Part shown: positions 9,738 to 19,592 of the stretch, piece by piece
How the letters are laid out: each line of letters starts with the position of its first letter
How positions within the stretch are numbered: the stretch's first letter is position 1
From: Cypionkella sp.
GTDB taxonomy: Bacteria; Pseudomonadota; Alphaproteobacteria; Rhodobacterales; Rhodobacteraceae
Reading direction: 5' to 3'
Length of the DNA: 64,000 nucleotides
NCBI RefSeq assembly: GCF_028290025.1
Contig: NZ_JAQGKQ010000092.1
Span: 16,629-80,628 of the forward strand
Made by a program: the position numbers and the translations under genes
The notes under the pieces: model-generated
The model's input: the letters and a program-made list of their open reading frames with translations, nothing else
Database searches by the model: none
What the model was told of the DNA's origin: nothing

Positions 9738-10454
9738 ATGAAACGCGTCATCCAGCCCGCCCTGCTTCTCGCCACGCTTGCTTTTGCGGTGGCACCTACC
9801 TTCACGCCGTCATTCCAAGGCTATGATCCGGCGAAGTTTCCGGTTCAGATTGAAAATCCGAGCGTGCAACCTGCGGGCTACGCCTTTGCGATCTGGGGGC
9901 TGATTTACCTGTGGCTGATCGCTCATGCCGCGTTCGGTCTGATCAAGCGCAGGGGTGTTCGCGCGTTCCTAAATCCCGCAGTGCCGCTGACACTTTCGGT
10001 GGTGTTGGGCACGGTCTGGCTGGCAATCGCTGCCGCCTCGCCGATCCCGGCGGCTGTGGCGATCATCGCAATGGCAGGCTTGGCGATCTATGCCTATGTC
10101 ATCGCCGACCCCGTACAAGACCGCTGGCTGTTGTCCGCACCACTGGCGATTTACGCGGGCTGGCTGACGGCGGCCTCGGCTGTGTCAACTGGCGTTATCT
10201 TGGCAGGCTATGGCATTTTGCCAGACGCCACCGCGGCGCTGACAATGTTGGCGACTGTGCTGATCATCGCCGTTACCATCCAGAATATGCGCCCAAACCT
10301 GCCGATCTACGGCGCGACGATTGTCTGGGCGATCATCGGGATTGTCGTAGAAAACTGGGGCGTGAACCCAACTGTCGCCTACGCAGCGCTTGCCGGAGCA
10401 ACGATCATGGCGCTGGTTACACTCGCTCAACTGCGTCGGCCAATGGCCAAATGA
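9738..10454 (+). CDS. TspO/MBR-like integral membrane protein
   Basis: A 238-residue protein with about seven hydrophobic helices. Seen: a QPAGYAFAIWGLIYLWL motif near residues 48-63 and a tryptophan-containing pattern reminiscent of tryptophan-rich sensory proteins, though it is longer than canonical TspO (about 160 residues) and has fewer tryptophans. Known: TspO proteins bind porphyrins and regulate photopigment genes in Rhodobacter. Function here is inferred only from family resemblance. It is downstream of serS and ends before a strong terminator at 10545. Confidence 0.6.
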   Translation: MKRVIQPALLLATLAFAVAPTFTPSFQGYDPAKFPVQIENPSVQPAGYAFAIWGLIYLWLIAHAAFGLIKRRGVRAFLNPAVPLTLSVVLGTVWLAIAAASPIPAAVAIIAMAGLAIYAYVIADPVQDRWLLSAPLAIYAGWLTAASAVSTGVILAGYGILPDATAALTMLATVLIIAVTIQNMRPNLPIYGATIVWAIIGIVVENWGVNPTVAYAALAGATIMALVTLAQLRRPMAK

Positions 10455-10544
10455 CGCAATCATATTCCCCGCGGGGATAGACTTGTGTTTTTGAGCGAAC
10501 TGGAGAGGTTTTCCACTACCTAGCGTAAGACCACCAAAAACACC

Positions 10545-10580
10545 AAAGCCGCTGGCCCTTATCGGAGCAGCGGCTTTTCT
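10545..10580 (+). terminator. Rho-independent terminator after the TspO-like gene
   Basis: AAAGCCGCTG (10545-10554) pairs with CAGCGGCTTT (10568-10577) across a 13-base loop and is followed by a short T-rich tail. This is a good plus-strand terminator lying between the TspO-like gene and the convergent der gene. Confidence 0.8.
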
Positions 10581-10596
10581 GATCTTCGCAGCAAAA

Positions 10597-12066
10597 CTAC
10601 TGCCCGGTGTTCTTGTCCTTGTGCTTCCGCAAGCGACTTGGCGTGTGGAACTTCGGATTGCGGAACGGGTTTTTATCCGCCTGCGACCGAAAGGTGATCC
10701 TGATCGGCGTTCCCGGCATCGCGAAATGCTCGCGCAAGCCGTTGACCAAATAACGGCGATAGCTGTCGGCCAGATCATCCGGGTGGCTGCACATCACGAT
10801 GAATCCCGGTGGGCGCTGCTTCACTTGCGTCATATAGCGCAGCTTGATGCGGCGGCCTTGCGGCGCGGGTGGCGGATGGGATTCGACCATCGCGCCGAGC
10901 CAAGTGTTCAAACGGTTGGTCGGAATACGTTTGTTCCATACCGCATGAGCGGCGAGAATAGCGTCGTGCAAACGGTCCAGACCCCGGCCGGTTTTGCCCG
11001 AAACGGTAATCATCGGCGCGCCGCGCAACTGCGGCAGCAGACGCTCAAACATCTCTTTCAGTTCGGCCAGCTTCTCCTGCTTTTCGTCCTCAAGATCCCA
11101 TTTGTTCACCGCAATCACTACAGCACGGCCTTCGGTCTCGGCGAAGTCGGCGATGCGCAAGTCTTGCACTTCAAACGGAATATCAACGTCGAGCAACACC
11201 ACGACGACCTCGGCAAAGCGCACCGCGCGGATACCATCCGACACCGACAGCTTTTCCAGCTTCTCGTTAATCCGCGCGCGTTTGCGCATCCCCGCGGTGT
11301 CGAATATCTTGATCGGAGTGCCCATCCAGTCGGCCTTGACCGAGATCGCATCGCGGGTGATCCCCGGCTCCGGCCCGGTCAGCAGGCGATCATAGCCCAA
11401 AATCTTGTTGATCAGCGTTGATTTGCCAGCATTCGGGCGACCGATCACCGCGATCTGCAACGGTTTCTTCGCAGTCGGGCGGAAAGCCTCGATGTCTTCT
11501 TCCAGCTCAGCTTCTTCTTCTGACACATCAACTTCGGTGTCAGGCGTATTCTCGGCCTCACGTTCAGCGAATTCACCCTGAAGCGGCAGCAGCATACGGT
11601 AAAGATCGTCCATACCCTCGCCGTGCTCAGCAGAAATCCGCAAAGGCTCGCCCAGACCCAAAGCCCAGCCCTCAATAGCCCCAGCATCGCCGGCGCTACC
11701 TTCCGACTTGTTCACCGCCAAGATCACCCGCGCGCCTTTTTTGCGCAGGATGTCGGCGAAAATTTCATCCGAAGGCGTCACGCCCATACGGCCATCAATC
11801 ACGAACAAGCTGACATCGGCCATATCCACCGCACGCTCGGTTAACCGCCGCATCCGCCCTTGCAAAGAATCGTCGGTGATTTCTTCCAAGCCCGCCGTGT
11901 CGATCACGGTAAAGCGCAGGTCTAAAAGCTTGGCGTCACCCTCACGCAAATCGCGCGTCACACCGGGTTGGTCATCGACCAACGCCAGTTTGCGCCCGAC
12001 AAGGCGGTTAAAAAGTGTCGATTTGCCCACATTGGGGCGACCGACGATGGCAAGGGTAAAGCTCAT
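10597..12066 (-). CDS. der: Ribosome biogenesis GTPase Der (EngA)
   Basis: A 489-residue protein with two tandem GTPase domains: G1 motifs GRPNVGKST (residues 8-16) and GRPNAGKST (about 209-217), matching DTAGL and DTAGM G3 motifs, and NKS/NKWD G4 motifs, then a C-terminal KH-like domain. The linker between the GTPase domains is acidic. Known: Der is an essential 50S subunit assembly factor. It is the third gene of a minus-strand run with the YfgM-like gene and bamB, a common proteobacterial arrangement. Confidence 0.97.
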   Translation of the reverse strand: MSFTLAIVGRPNVGKSTLFNRLVGRKLALVDDQPGVTRDLREGDAKLLDLRFTVIDTAGLEEITDDSLQGRMRRLTERAVDMADVSLFVIDGRMGVTPSDEIFADILRKKGARVILAVNKSEGSAGDAGAIEGWALGLGEPLRISAEHGEGMDDLYRMLLPLQGEFAEREAENTPDTEVDVSEEEAELEEDIEAFRPTAKKPLQIAVIGRPNAGKSTLINKILGYDRLLTGPEPGITRDAISVKADWMGTPIKIFDTAGMRKRARINEKLEKLSVSDGIRAVRFAEVVVVLLDVDIPFEVQDLRIADFAETEGRAVVIAVNKWDLEDEKQEKLAELKEMFERLLPQLRGAPMITVSGKTGRGLDRLHDAILAAHAVWNKRIPTNRLNTWLGAMVESHPPPAPQGRRIKLRYMTQVKQRPPGFIVMCSHPDDLADSYRRYLVNGLREHFAMPGTPIRITFRSQADKNPFRNPKFHTPSRLRKHKDKNTGQ

Positions 12067-12114
12067 TTCAGGCGTCCGGCTATAACTAAGCTGCTCCCAT
12101 ACACGGGAGCGCGC

Positions 12115-13461
12115 TTAACGGAAAGCGTGAAGTTGGCCGTTTCCACCCACCACGAACAGCAATCCTTGCGCCAAAGCCGGGGCAGAGGCGGCACCGCCGG
12201 GTATCTCGACGCTGTAAACCATGTTGCCATTGGTCGGATCAAAGCCGCGCAAGCTGCCATCGGACGATGCCACCACAATCCGCCCACCCGCCAGCACTGG
12301 CCCGTAATGCGCGTAGATCGCTTGGCGCTTCTTCGGCTTGGCCTTGACGTAATATGGCATCTCAACCGACCAGATCACCTGACCGGTGGCGGCATCAAGC
12401 CGCACCAAACGCGCCTCATCATTGACCACAAACACCGAACCACCAGCCACCAGCGGCGGATTCAACGCGCCCTCGTTAGCCGTCCAAATCCGCGCGCCCG
12501 TGGTCATATCAATCGCCACCGTGCGGCCAGCCGCCGTACCAAGATAAACCGTGTTGCCGACGATGACCGGATCACCCGTCACATCGCCCATAGCGGCATA
12601 ACTGCGCCCCAACCGTTGCCCAGAGACGCCTGCGTTCCACACCGGATCGCCCGAAGCCGCCTGCACTGCCGAGATTTGGCCGCTGGCAAATGGCAACACC
12701 GCTTCATTGTCGCCCAAGCCAACCGAGGCCGAGCCGACCATACCGCTGGCATTCGGCGCACCCGGCTGTTGCCAGACCTGACGCCCGGTATCGGCGGATA
12801 CCGCTAAAGCCGAGCCATCGCGGCCGATCGCATAAACCACATTGCCTGAAACGGTGGGTGCGCCGGTCAGCGGGCTGTCAAAGCGTTGCCGCCACGCAAT
12901 GCCGCCAGTGCTGGCATCCAGTGCCACCAACTCGCCGTAGCCCGAGGTCGCATAAACCCGGTTGCCCTGTGCGGCCAAACCGCCGCCAACCACGGAACTG
13001 CCCTCACCCGACTCGGGCGCGATACTGGCGGTCCACAGCGGCGCACCGCCCGTCGAGACAGCCGACACCCGCTCTGCCGCGTCCATTGTGAAGACCCGAC
13101 CGCCAGACACCACTGGCGAGGCTGCGATACGCGCGCGTTTGCTGTCGCCTGCGCCAATGTTGACGCTGAACACCCGTGCCGGATTGGCCGACAACGCGCC
13201 GTTGCCGGACGCATGACGGGCATTGCCACCGCGATGGCTCCATTCCGCGTTGGCCGAAGCCGCGGGCAGCGAGATCGGCACCGAGAAATTCGCAGGCCGA
13301 TCCGAGGGCGCTACCGGCGCAGCCTGCCCTTCAACCGCAATTGAATCCTCAAGCGGCGTGCGCACCGGGAAGCGTTCCCCTTGCAGGATCACGTCTTTTT
13401 CGCATCCCGCCAGCCCGATGCACAGCATCAGCCCCGCCATCCCGATCTTGCCGCTGTTCAT
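12115..13461 (-). CDS. bamB: Outer membrane assembly lipoprotein BamB (PQQ-like beta-propeller)
   Basis: A 448-residue protein. Seen: a lipoprotein signal with lipobox LAGC (the start at 13461 places it correctly; the open frame begins earlier), then repeated beta-propeller blades with patterns such as GRVFTMD, NRVYATSG, NVVYAIGRDGS, NTVYLGTAAG and GLLFVVGGNG. Known: BamB is a scaffold of the BAM complex for outer-membrane protein insertion. Position between the YfgM-like gene and der supports the assignment. Confidence 0.9.
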   Translation of the reverse strand: MNSGKIGMAGLMLCIGLAGCEKDVILQGERFPVRTPLEDSIAVEGQAAPVAPSDRPANFSVPISLPAASANAEWSHRGGNARHASGNGALSANPARVFSVNIGAGDSKRARIAASPVVSGGRVFTMDAAERVSAVSTGGAPLWTASIAPESGEGSSVVGGGLAAQGNRVYATSGYGELVALDASTGGIAWRQRFDSPLTGAPTVSGNVVYAIGRDGSALAVSADTGRQVWQQPGAPNASGMVGSASVGLGDNEAVLPFASGQISAVQAASGDPVWNAGVSGQRLGRSYAAMGDVTGDPVIVGNTVYLGTAAGRTVAIDMTTGARIWTANEGALNPPLVAGGSVFVVNDEARLVRLDAATGQVIWSVEMPYYVKAKPKKRQAIYAHYGPVLAGGRIVVASSDGSLRGFDPTNGNMVYSVEIPGGAASAPALAQGLLFVVGGNGQLHAFR

Positions 13462-13527
13462 CACGCCCGAGGCTCCCACATTCTTCACAGTCTTGCCGCA
13501 GGTGCTTGCGCACCCCATCAGGCCGCC

Positions 13528-14220
13528 TTAACCCGCATCCACGCCGAGGTCAGCCGCAGCACCCGCCGCAGGCACGGTTTCGGGCGGAGTGCCGCCCAAA
13601 GCCGTAATCATCTGTCCAGCGCGCTGCCGCATACCTTGCGGTGCATCCTGATCCTGCATCAGCGCGGCCAGTGCTGCAATCGCCTCGTCAGTCTTGCCGT
13701 CTTCAACCAGCAGATACGCCAACTGCTCGGCGGCCAAAGTCCGAAACGCCCGCCCCGGCACCGCAATCGACTCGAGCGCCGCGCGACGGTCTGCAATGGG
13801 TTGATCTTTGCCGACCAGCATCACCCGGCGCAAGGTCGCGAGATCGCGGTAAATCTGCGGCTGCGCCTGATCAGCGATCAGCACATCCAAAGCCTTCAAC
13901 GCCGCCGCCTTGTCGCTGCCCGCATCAGTCGCCAGCATCAACTGCTTCAGCGCCACCTGACCTTCATCCGCAGGCACGCTTGCGATCGCTTCGGCGCGAT
14001 CTTCCGGCGCGCCGAGGTCAACCGCATCCAGCATCGCATCGCCGAAGCTTTGCGCGCGCGCCGCTTCACGTGCCTTGCTCCACTCGGTATAGGCCGCACC
14101 GCCCACCACGCCGATCACCAGCAGCCCGCCGATCCAGCCATATTTGCGGAACATCGCAAACAGACGGTCGCGGCGCACCTCGTCGGTGACCTCACTGATA
14201 AAGCTGTCCGGATTGCTCAC
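13528..14220 (-). CDS. YfgM-like tetratricopeptide-like membrane protein
   Basis: A 230-residue protein with a short cytosolic N-terminus (SNPDSFISEVTDEVRRDR), a single membrane helix (about residues 30-48) and a TPR-like helical periplasmic domain rich in alanine. Known: YfgM-type proteins (TPR_21) interact with PpiD and the Sec translocon, and commonly precede bamB and der. The start is inferred as GTG at 14220, with AAGAGAGG just upstream; the open frame reaching 14292 has no such signal. Confidence 0.82.
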   Translation of the reverse strand: MSNPDSFISEVTDEVRRDRLFAMFRKYGWIGGLLVIGVVGGAAYTEWSKAREAARAQSFGDAMLDAVDLGAPEDRAEAIASVPADEGQVALKQLMLATDAGSDKAAALKALDVLIADQAQPQIYRDLATLRRVMLVGKDQPIADRRAALESIAVPGRAFRTLAAEQLAYLLVEDGKTDEAIAALAALMQDQDAPQGMRQRAGQMITALGGTPPETVPAAGAAADLGVDAG

Positions 14221-14398
14221 GCTGGCCTCTCTTTCGTGCCCCACGCCCGCGCGCAAGGTTGCTGCCGCCTGTCTTACAGGCAAAGCCCGCAACTTGCCAA
14301 GCCCCGCGACCGCTTAACCCAAGCACTGACCGGCCAAATCGAAGCCGAGGCACTCGACACCTCTCCAAAGCCTACCCGAGAAACGGGCAGAGCCATAC

Positions 14399-16237
14399 TC
14401 AAGCCGCCTCTGCCGCTTCTTCATCCGCCGATTGCCGCGCCCACATCGCGCTATATTTACCGTCACGCGCCAGCAGCTCGTCATGGGTGCCGCGTTCCGT
14501 CACGACGCCGTCCTCCAGCACCAGAATGCAGTCAGCATCGGCAATGGTCGAAAGCCTGTGCGCAATGGTAATGACCGAGCGGCCCTGCCCCATCTCACGC
14601 AGGCTTTCCTGAATGCTCATCTCGGTCTGTGTGTCCAAAGCCGAAGTCGCCTCGTCCAGCACCAAGATCGGCGGGTTTTTCAACAACGTCCGCGCAATCC
14701 CGACCCGCTGCTTCTCGCCACCCGACAGTTTCAAGCCACGCTCGCCCACCGTGGTCGCATAGCCATCCGGCAGTGACATGATGAAATCGTGGATCTTCGC
14801 CGCCTTCGCAGCTGCAACAATCTCGGCCTCAGTCGCACCCGCGCGGCCATAAGCGATATTGTAATGCACGGTATCATTGAACAAAACCGTGTCCTGCGGC
14901 ACCACACCGATCAGCCCGTGCAGGCTCGTCTGCGTGATGTCGCGCAAGTCCTGCCCGTCAATCCGAATACTGCCGCCTGTCACATCATAAAACCGGAACA
15001 ACAGCCGCCCGATGGTAGATTTCCCCGAGCCCGAAGGCCCGACCAACGCATACCTTTGCCCCGGTTTCAGCGTAAAACTGATCCCCTTCAGGATAGGCCG
15101 CGACGGATCATAGGCAAACCGCACATCGTCAAACACCACCTCGCCGCCCGTCACGCGCAACGCCGCAGCCCCCGCCTTATCAGTAACTTCCTCTGGCTGG
15201 CCGAGCAGATGAAACATCGCCGCCATATCAACCAAAGCCTGCCTGATCTCGCGGTAAACCGTGCCGAGAAACCCCAAAGGCATGGTGATCTGCACCATAT
15301 AGGCGTTGACCATCACAAAATCCCCGACGGTAAACTGCCCGGCTTCCACGCCATAAGCGCTCATCACCATTACCAAAATGAGCCCGGTGGTGATGATAAA
15401 GCTTTGCCCCATATTCAGCACCGACAGACTTTGCCCGGTGCGCACCGCGAAGCCTTCATAACCCGCCATCGCCGCATCATAACGCGCCGCTTCCAAAGCC
15501 TCGGCGTTGAAATATTTCACGGTTTCAAAGTTGAGCAGGCTGTCAATCGCCTTCTGATTGGCGTCGGTATCCTGCTCGTTCATCTTACGGCGAATCTCGA
15601 CCCGCCATTCGGTGACCATGAACGTGTAGGTGATATAGATCGCAATCGTCACCATCACGACCACAGCATACTGCCAGCCGAAATACAGCGCGAAGATGAT
15701 GGACACCAACGACAATTCCAAAATCAGCGGCCCGATAGACAGCAACATGAAGCGCAACAGGAAATCGACGCCCTTCACCCCGCGCTCAATCACCCGGCTC
15801 AGACCCCCGGTTTTGCGCGTGATGTGGTAGCGCATCGACAACCGGTGAATATGCGTGAACGTCTCCAGCGCCAGCTTGCGCAACGCCCGTTGACCGACCC
15901 GCACGAACACCCAATCGCGAAACTCGCCAAACGCCACCGAGCCGAACCGCGCCAGCCCGTAAGCCACCGTCAGCCCAATCGCGCCAAGCCCGAGCACAGT
16001 CGCCGCATCCGGCGTGCGCCCAACCAAAGCATCCACCGCCTGCTTATACATGAACGGCATGGTGATAGAGATCAGCTTTGCCCCCAGCAGGAACAGCAAA
16101 GCCAGCACGACCCGCACCTTCACCGCAGTCTCACCCGCTGGCCAAAGATAAGGTGCCACCCGCTTCATCGTCGCCCAACCCCCGGCGTGGCCGTCGTTGT
16201 CTGCGGTCTTTGTGGCCTTGATCGTCGCCTTACGCAT
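14399..16237 (-). CDS. Atm1-type ABC exporter (heavy metal / Fe-S related ABC transporter)
   Basis: A 612-residue half-transporter, permease plus ATPase. Seen: six-helix membrane domain with the RRKMNEQDTDANQKAIDSLLNFETVKYFNAE coupling region (split here as RRKMNEQDTDANQ then FETVKYFNAE), Walker A VGPSGSGKSTIGRLL, signature LSGGEKQRVGIAR, and Walker B ILVLDEATSALD. The FETVKYF motif is diagnostic of the Atm1/ABCB7/HMT1 group, which exports glutathione-linked compounds and supports Fe-S or metal homeostasis. The start at 16237 (MRKATIK) has AAGGGA upstream; the frame stays open to 16471. Confidence 0.88.
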   Translation of the reverse strand: MRKATIKATKTADNDGHAGGWATMKRVAPYLWPAGETAVKVRVVLALLFLLGAKLISITMPFMYKQAVDALVGRTPDAATVLGLGAIGLTVAYGLARFGSVAFGEFRDWVFVRVGQRALRKLALETFTHIHRLSMRYHITRKTGGLSRVIERGVKGVDFLLRFMLLSIGPLILELSLVSIIFALYFGWQYAVVVMVTIAIYITYTFMVTEWRVEIRRKMNEQDTDANQKAIDSLLNFETVKYFNAEALEAARYDAAMAGYEGFAVRTGQSLSVLNMGQSFIITTGLILVMVMSAYGVEAGQFTVGDFVMVNAYMVQITMPLGFLGTVYREIRQALVDMAAMFHLLGQPEEVTDKAGAAALRVTGGEVVFDDVRFAYDPSRPILKGISFTLKPGQRYALVGPSGSGKSTIGRLLFRFYDVTGGSIRIDGQDLRDITQTSLHGLIGVVPQDTVLFNDTVHYNIAYGRAGATEAEIVAAAKAAKIHDFIMSLPDGYATTVGERGLKLSGGEKQRVGIARTLLKNPPILVLDEATSALDTQTEMSIQESLREMGQGRSVITIAHRLSTIADADCILVLEDGVVTERGTHDELLARDGKYSAMWARQSADEEAAEAA

Positions 16238-16542
16238 CTTCGCGTCCCTTGTCCCCAGATCAGCCAGATCGCCAACCCGCATTGTCGAAAGCCACTTATT
16301 CCCTACGCTCGGGTTGTTCAATGACATGGGGCAGGGAAACGTCAGCGAGCGACGGCCAACAAGACCAATCCAACCGGCGTCGCTCTCGCGCGTACCACCT
16401 GGGCCGATGCTGATCATTGGAAAATTGGCTGATGCGATTTCGCGATCAGACCGAACTCCAAGATAAGTCACTCCAGATGTGGCGTTTAATCGCCCGCGCC
16501 CGCACGCGAAAAACCACGTGCGCCCTGCGGATTCTGCCCTAA
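16238..16542. other. Intergenic region between the ABC exporter start and the LysM gene end
   Basis: Of this 305-bp stretch, 16238-16471 is open in the frame of the ABC exporter, so an N-terminal extension of up to 78 residues is possible, but its residues look unconstrained and it lacks a convincing start signal. No RNA gene or repeat was seen. The exporter promoter should lie here. Confidence 0.5.
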
Positions 16543-18012
16543 CTACTCCGCCTTAGGTATCGTAAAGACTTGGCCCGGATAGATCAGATCGGCATCCTTT
16601 ATCTTGTCGCGGTTGGCCTCGAACACCTGAACATACATCACGCCGTTACCAAAGTTTTGCTGCGCGATCCCCCACAGAGTGTAACCCGGCTGCACCGTGA
16701 CCGTCACCAACGCAGCCTTCGCCACATCCGCGTCAGCCGCCTTTGGTGCAGCTTCGCTTACATCAGCGGCTGGTCCGATCATCGGCACCACATCTGTCGC
16801 AGCAATATCGGCCAAATCCATAGCGTCTGCCCCCGAAGCCTCAGCCTCCGCAGGCGCATCTCCAACAGCCGGAGCCACAGCGATCATCTCCGCAGGCTCG
16901 GCAGCCGCACCCGAGGCCGCAGCCAAAGCCTCCAACGTTTCGCGTTTGAACGGAGTTTCAAACCGTGAGGTCACGCTGCCGTCCGGTGCCAGTTGATCGA
17001 CCCGCAACGTATAAATGCCCGCCGCCACATCCTGCAACGTCGCAGCCCAAGCCCCATCCGAGCCCGCCGCAACATCAGCCACCGCCGTGCCATCCAAATA
17101 CACCCGTAGCGCTGCCAACCCTTGCGCACGTCCGCCCAACATCACCGCACCATCGGGCGCATAGCTGATCGTCTCAACCGCGACATTTGCTGCAACCTCG
17201 GCAGGCACATCGCCCGCAGGCTGCAAAACCTTCACCCCGTCAGGCGCAATCAGCACCGCCGCCGGAGCCTGCAACATATCCGCAGATCCAGTCGCAGAAC
17301 CAAGCTCCGGCACGTCCGTCGGGGCCAGCGCCACAGTCTCAACCCCGTTTAGCGCAACGCCGTCTAGGCCAACGGCCTGCAACGACAACATGCGTGCCAC
17401 CGGGCTGGGGCTCACCTCAAACAACGCGGCAAATTTGCCCTGCCCGTTCGCGACAGCCTTGGCGATCTCAACTCCGTCTACCTGCAACGACACCGCAGCC
17501 CCCGGAGCAGCCGCCCCCGCCACGGTCGCAGCCCCGTCAGGTGCCACCCGCACCACGTCAAAGCTCGGCGGCGCGGCTGCGTCAGTAACCGCATTCGGTG
17601 CTGCATTTTCAGCCGATACCGCATCAGACGGTGCCGCAGTCGGCGCATCGCTTGCAACCGCTTCAACAGGGGCTGCATCTGGCGCAGACGCATCGGCTGC
17701 ATTCGTTTCCGCAAGCGCAGCCTCCGCCAGCGGTGCAGCCATTTCAGTTGCATCGGCCGCTCCCGCGTCGATGGGCGCTGCATCTTTTACAGCCGCCACA
17801 GGTGCATCGCCCTCAATCGCTTTTAGAGGCGCACTTTCAACCCCTGCGACCTTCGCAGCAGGCGCAACCACCGCAACCGGCTGCACGGCCTTTGGAACAG
17901 CATCTTCCGGACCCCGCGCGAAACCGAAGTATCCAGCCACGGCCACCACAGCCGCCCCCGCCGTCATAATCCCGATCCGCGCGCCCGCGCTCAACGCATT
18001 CCCGCCAGCCAT
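16543..18012 (-). CDS. LysM peptidoglycan-binding domain protein
   Basis: A 489-residue protein. Seen: a single N-terminal membrane helix (about residues 9-28), a long alanine- and aspartate-rich low-complexity linker (to about residue 160), Ig-like segments (AAVSLQVDGVEIA and ALRVYLDGTAVADV) and a C-terminal LysM domain (TLWGIAQQNFGNG, then YPGQVFTIPKAE). Known: this architecture is common in Rhodobacterales and likely anchors the protein between membrane and cell wall. The start at 18012 follows GGGGGGAAG; the track of open codons begins 7 codons earlier. It is divergent from the LOG-family gene. Confidence 0.85.
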   Translation of the reverse strand: MAGGNALSAGARIGIMTAGAAVVAVAGYFGFARGPEDAVPKAVQPVAVVAPAAKVAGVESAPLKAIEGDAPVAAVKDAAPIDAGAADATEMAAPLAEAALAETNAADASAPDAAPVEAVASDAPTAAPSDAVSAENAAPNAVTDAAAPPSFDVVRVAPDGAATVAGAAAPGAAVSLQVDGVEIAKAVANGQGKFAALFEVSPSPVARMLSLQAVGLDGVALNGVETVALAPTDVPELGSATGSADMLQAPAAVLIAPDGVKVLQPAGDVPAEVAANVAVETISYAPDGAVMLGGRAQGLAALRVYLDGTAVADVAAGSDGAWAATLQDVAAGIYTLRVDQLAPDGSVTSRFETPFKRETLEALAAASGAAAEPAEMIAVAPAVGDAPAEAEASGADAMDLADIAATDVVPMIGPAADVSEAAPKAADADVAKAALVTVTVQPGYTLWGIAQQNFGNGVMYVQVFEANRDKIKDADLIYPGQVFTIPKAE

Positions 18013-18109
18013 CGCTTCCCCCCGCAAGTTCAAAGCCTGTTTTGCGGCCCTTCATTATTTACTATGGAACCTCTATATCAGGCGTCAACGCAACATTTTT
18101 CGGATAGAT

Positions 18110-18673
18110 ATGCCCATGGCCCGTGCGCTTCGTTCGATCTGTGTCTTCTGTGGCGCGCGACCCGGCCTCAATCCTGCCCATGTGACGGTCGCCCGCGCGC
18201 TCGGCACAGCCATCGCCGCCGAGGGATGGCGGTTGGTGTTTGGCGCAGGAGATGTCGGTTTGATGGGCGAAGTCGCCCGCGCCGCCCAGACCGCCGGAGC
18301 ACCGACCTTCGGCGTGATCCCAACGCATCTGATGGGAGCAGAGCGTGGCAAACACGATCTGTCGCAACTGGTGATTACCGAAGACATGCACGAGCGCAAA
18401 AAGGTGATGTTCATCAACTCTGACGCCATCGTGGTGCTGCCCGGCGGTGCGGGTAGCTTGGATGAGTTTTTTGAGGTGCTGACTTGGGCGCAAATCGGGC
18501 TTCACCGCAAGCCGATCTACCTTTTAAACTCCGAGGGCTACTGGAACCCGCTGATCGCCCTGCTCGATCACATCGTGGCCGAGGGCTTTGCCGATCCATC
18601 GGTGAAAGGCTTTTTTACCGCAGTTCCCGACGTGCCTGCGCTGACAAACGCCTTGCGCACCGCACTATCCTAG
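18110..18673 (+). CDS. LOG family protein (cytokinin riboside 5'-monophosphate phosphoribohydrolase type, TIGR00730)
   Basis: A 187-residue Rossmann-like protein. Seen: the N-terminal SICVFCGARPGLNP segment and the PGGAGSLDEFFEVLTWAQIG motif, the PGGxGTxxE signature of the family (with Ser for Thr and Asp at the next position). Known: LOG proteins cleave N-glycosidic bonds of nucleoside 5'-monophosphates; many bacterial members act on AMP or pyrimidine nucleotides. The start is ATG 18110 or the in-frame ATG at 18116. It is a single gene, convergent with the phosphoesterase. Confidence 0.9.
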   Translation: MPMARALRSICVFCGARPGLNPAHVTVARALGTAIAAEGWRLVFGAGDVGLMGEVARAAQTAGAPTFGVIPTHLMGAERGKHDLSQLVITEDMHERKKVMFINSDAIVVLPGGAGSLDEFFEVLTWAQIGLHRKPIYLLNSEGYWNPLIALLDHIVAEGFADPSVKGFFTAVPDVPALTNALRTALS

Positions 18674-18688
18674 CTCGCAACCTCTCGC

Positions 18689-19579
18689 CTACGACAAATC
18701 CACCACGGTAATCTCTGGCGGCACACCAAACCGAATTGGCAGACCCGAGCAGCCAATGCCGCCCGACACCACCAGATCGCGCATCCCCTCGCGGAAATGC
18801 CCATAATCAAACCGCTGCCCGAACCGCGACGGCACCACCGGAGCCCACGGCCCAAACCGTACCTGTCCGCCATGGGTATGCCCCGAAAGCGTCAGCGCCA
18901 CCCGGTCCGGCACGGTGACAAATTGATCAGGCTCATGCGCCAACAAGATCGCCGGATCGTAGCCACTCATCTGCGCGACCACGCCCGGCACATCTGACAT
19001 GCCGATGATATCGCGGCGATTTTTGCGCTGAAAACACGATTGGCTCTCGGTGCCACCCAGCCAAAACGCCGTGTCACCCTGCCCCAGCTTCACCGCGCGA
19101 TTGGCGAGAACCTTAATCCCTGCAGCCTCCAACGCCAGCTGTGTATGACAAGGCCCAACCTTGCGCGCCAAAGCTTGCGGATCGTCCCACCAATCATGGT
19201 TGCCCGTCACTGCATAAACCCCAAGCGGCGCCCGCAATCCCGCCAAGATCGGAGCCACCACATCAATCGGCACAATGCGCCGCTGAAACTTATGCGTTGC
19301 GCGGTAGTCGCCCATCAGTGCAATCAAGTCAGCGCCTTGCGCATTGGCAACCTCGACCACTTGCGCCACGCGGCCCTCATCCATGCCAAAGCCGCAGGCG
19401 TGCAAATCCGCGACCATCGCAATCCGCAAGCGCTGACCGCGCCGCCACCCCGGCGGCTGCACAGCCCAATTTTGCACCCGCAACTGCCAAGCCGCCTCAG
19501 CCACTGCATAGCCGCCCACGAAAAAGCCTGCCAGAGTTCCCCCCAGCAGGCCCTTCAAAAATCCTCGACGCGAGAGCAT
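18689..19579 (-). CDS. Metallophosphoesterase, YaeI-like, Tat-exported
   Basis: A 296-residue protein. Seen: a twin-arginine start (SRRGFLKGLLGG) after which comes the calcineurin-like metal-binding series: MVADLHACG, GDYRATHK, GNHDWW, and SGHTHGGQ. Known: these residues bind a dinuclear metal centre; relatives such as YaeI hydrolyse phosphodiesters. The NHDWW and GHTHGGQ motifs are intact; in the second block GDYR replaces the more common GDF/GDL. The start at 19579 was chosen because it places the RR motif at the N-terminus and starts after the sodB stop. Confidence 0.85.
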   Translation of the reverse strand: MLSRRGFLKGLLGGTLAGFFVGGYAVAEAAWQLRVQNWAVQPPGWRRGQRLRIAMVADLHACGFGMDEGRVAQVVEVANAQGADLIALMGDYRATHKFQRRIVPIDVVAPILAGLRAPLGVYAVTGNHDWWDDPQALARKVGPCHTQLALEAAGIKVLANRAVKLGQGDTAFWLGGTESQSCFQRKNRRDIIGMSDVPGVVAQMSGYDPAILLAHEPDQFVTVPDRVALTLSGHTHGGQVRFGPWAPVVPSRFGQRFDYGHFREGMRDLVVSGGIGCSGLPIRFGVPPEITVVDLS

Positions 19580-19592
19580 CGCCGGTCGGCAG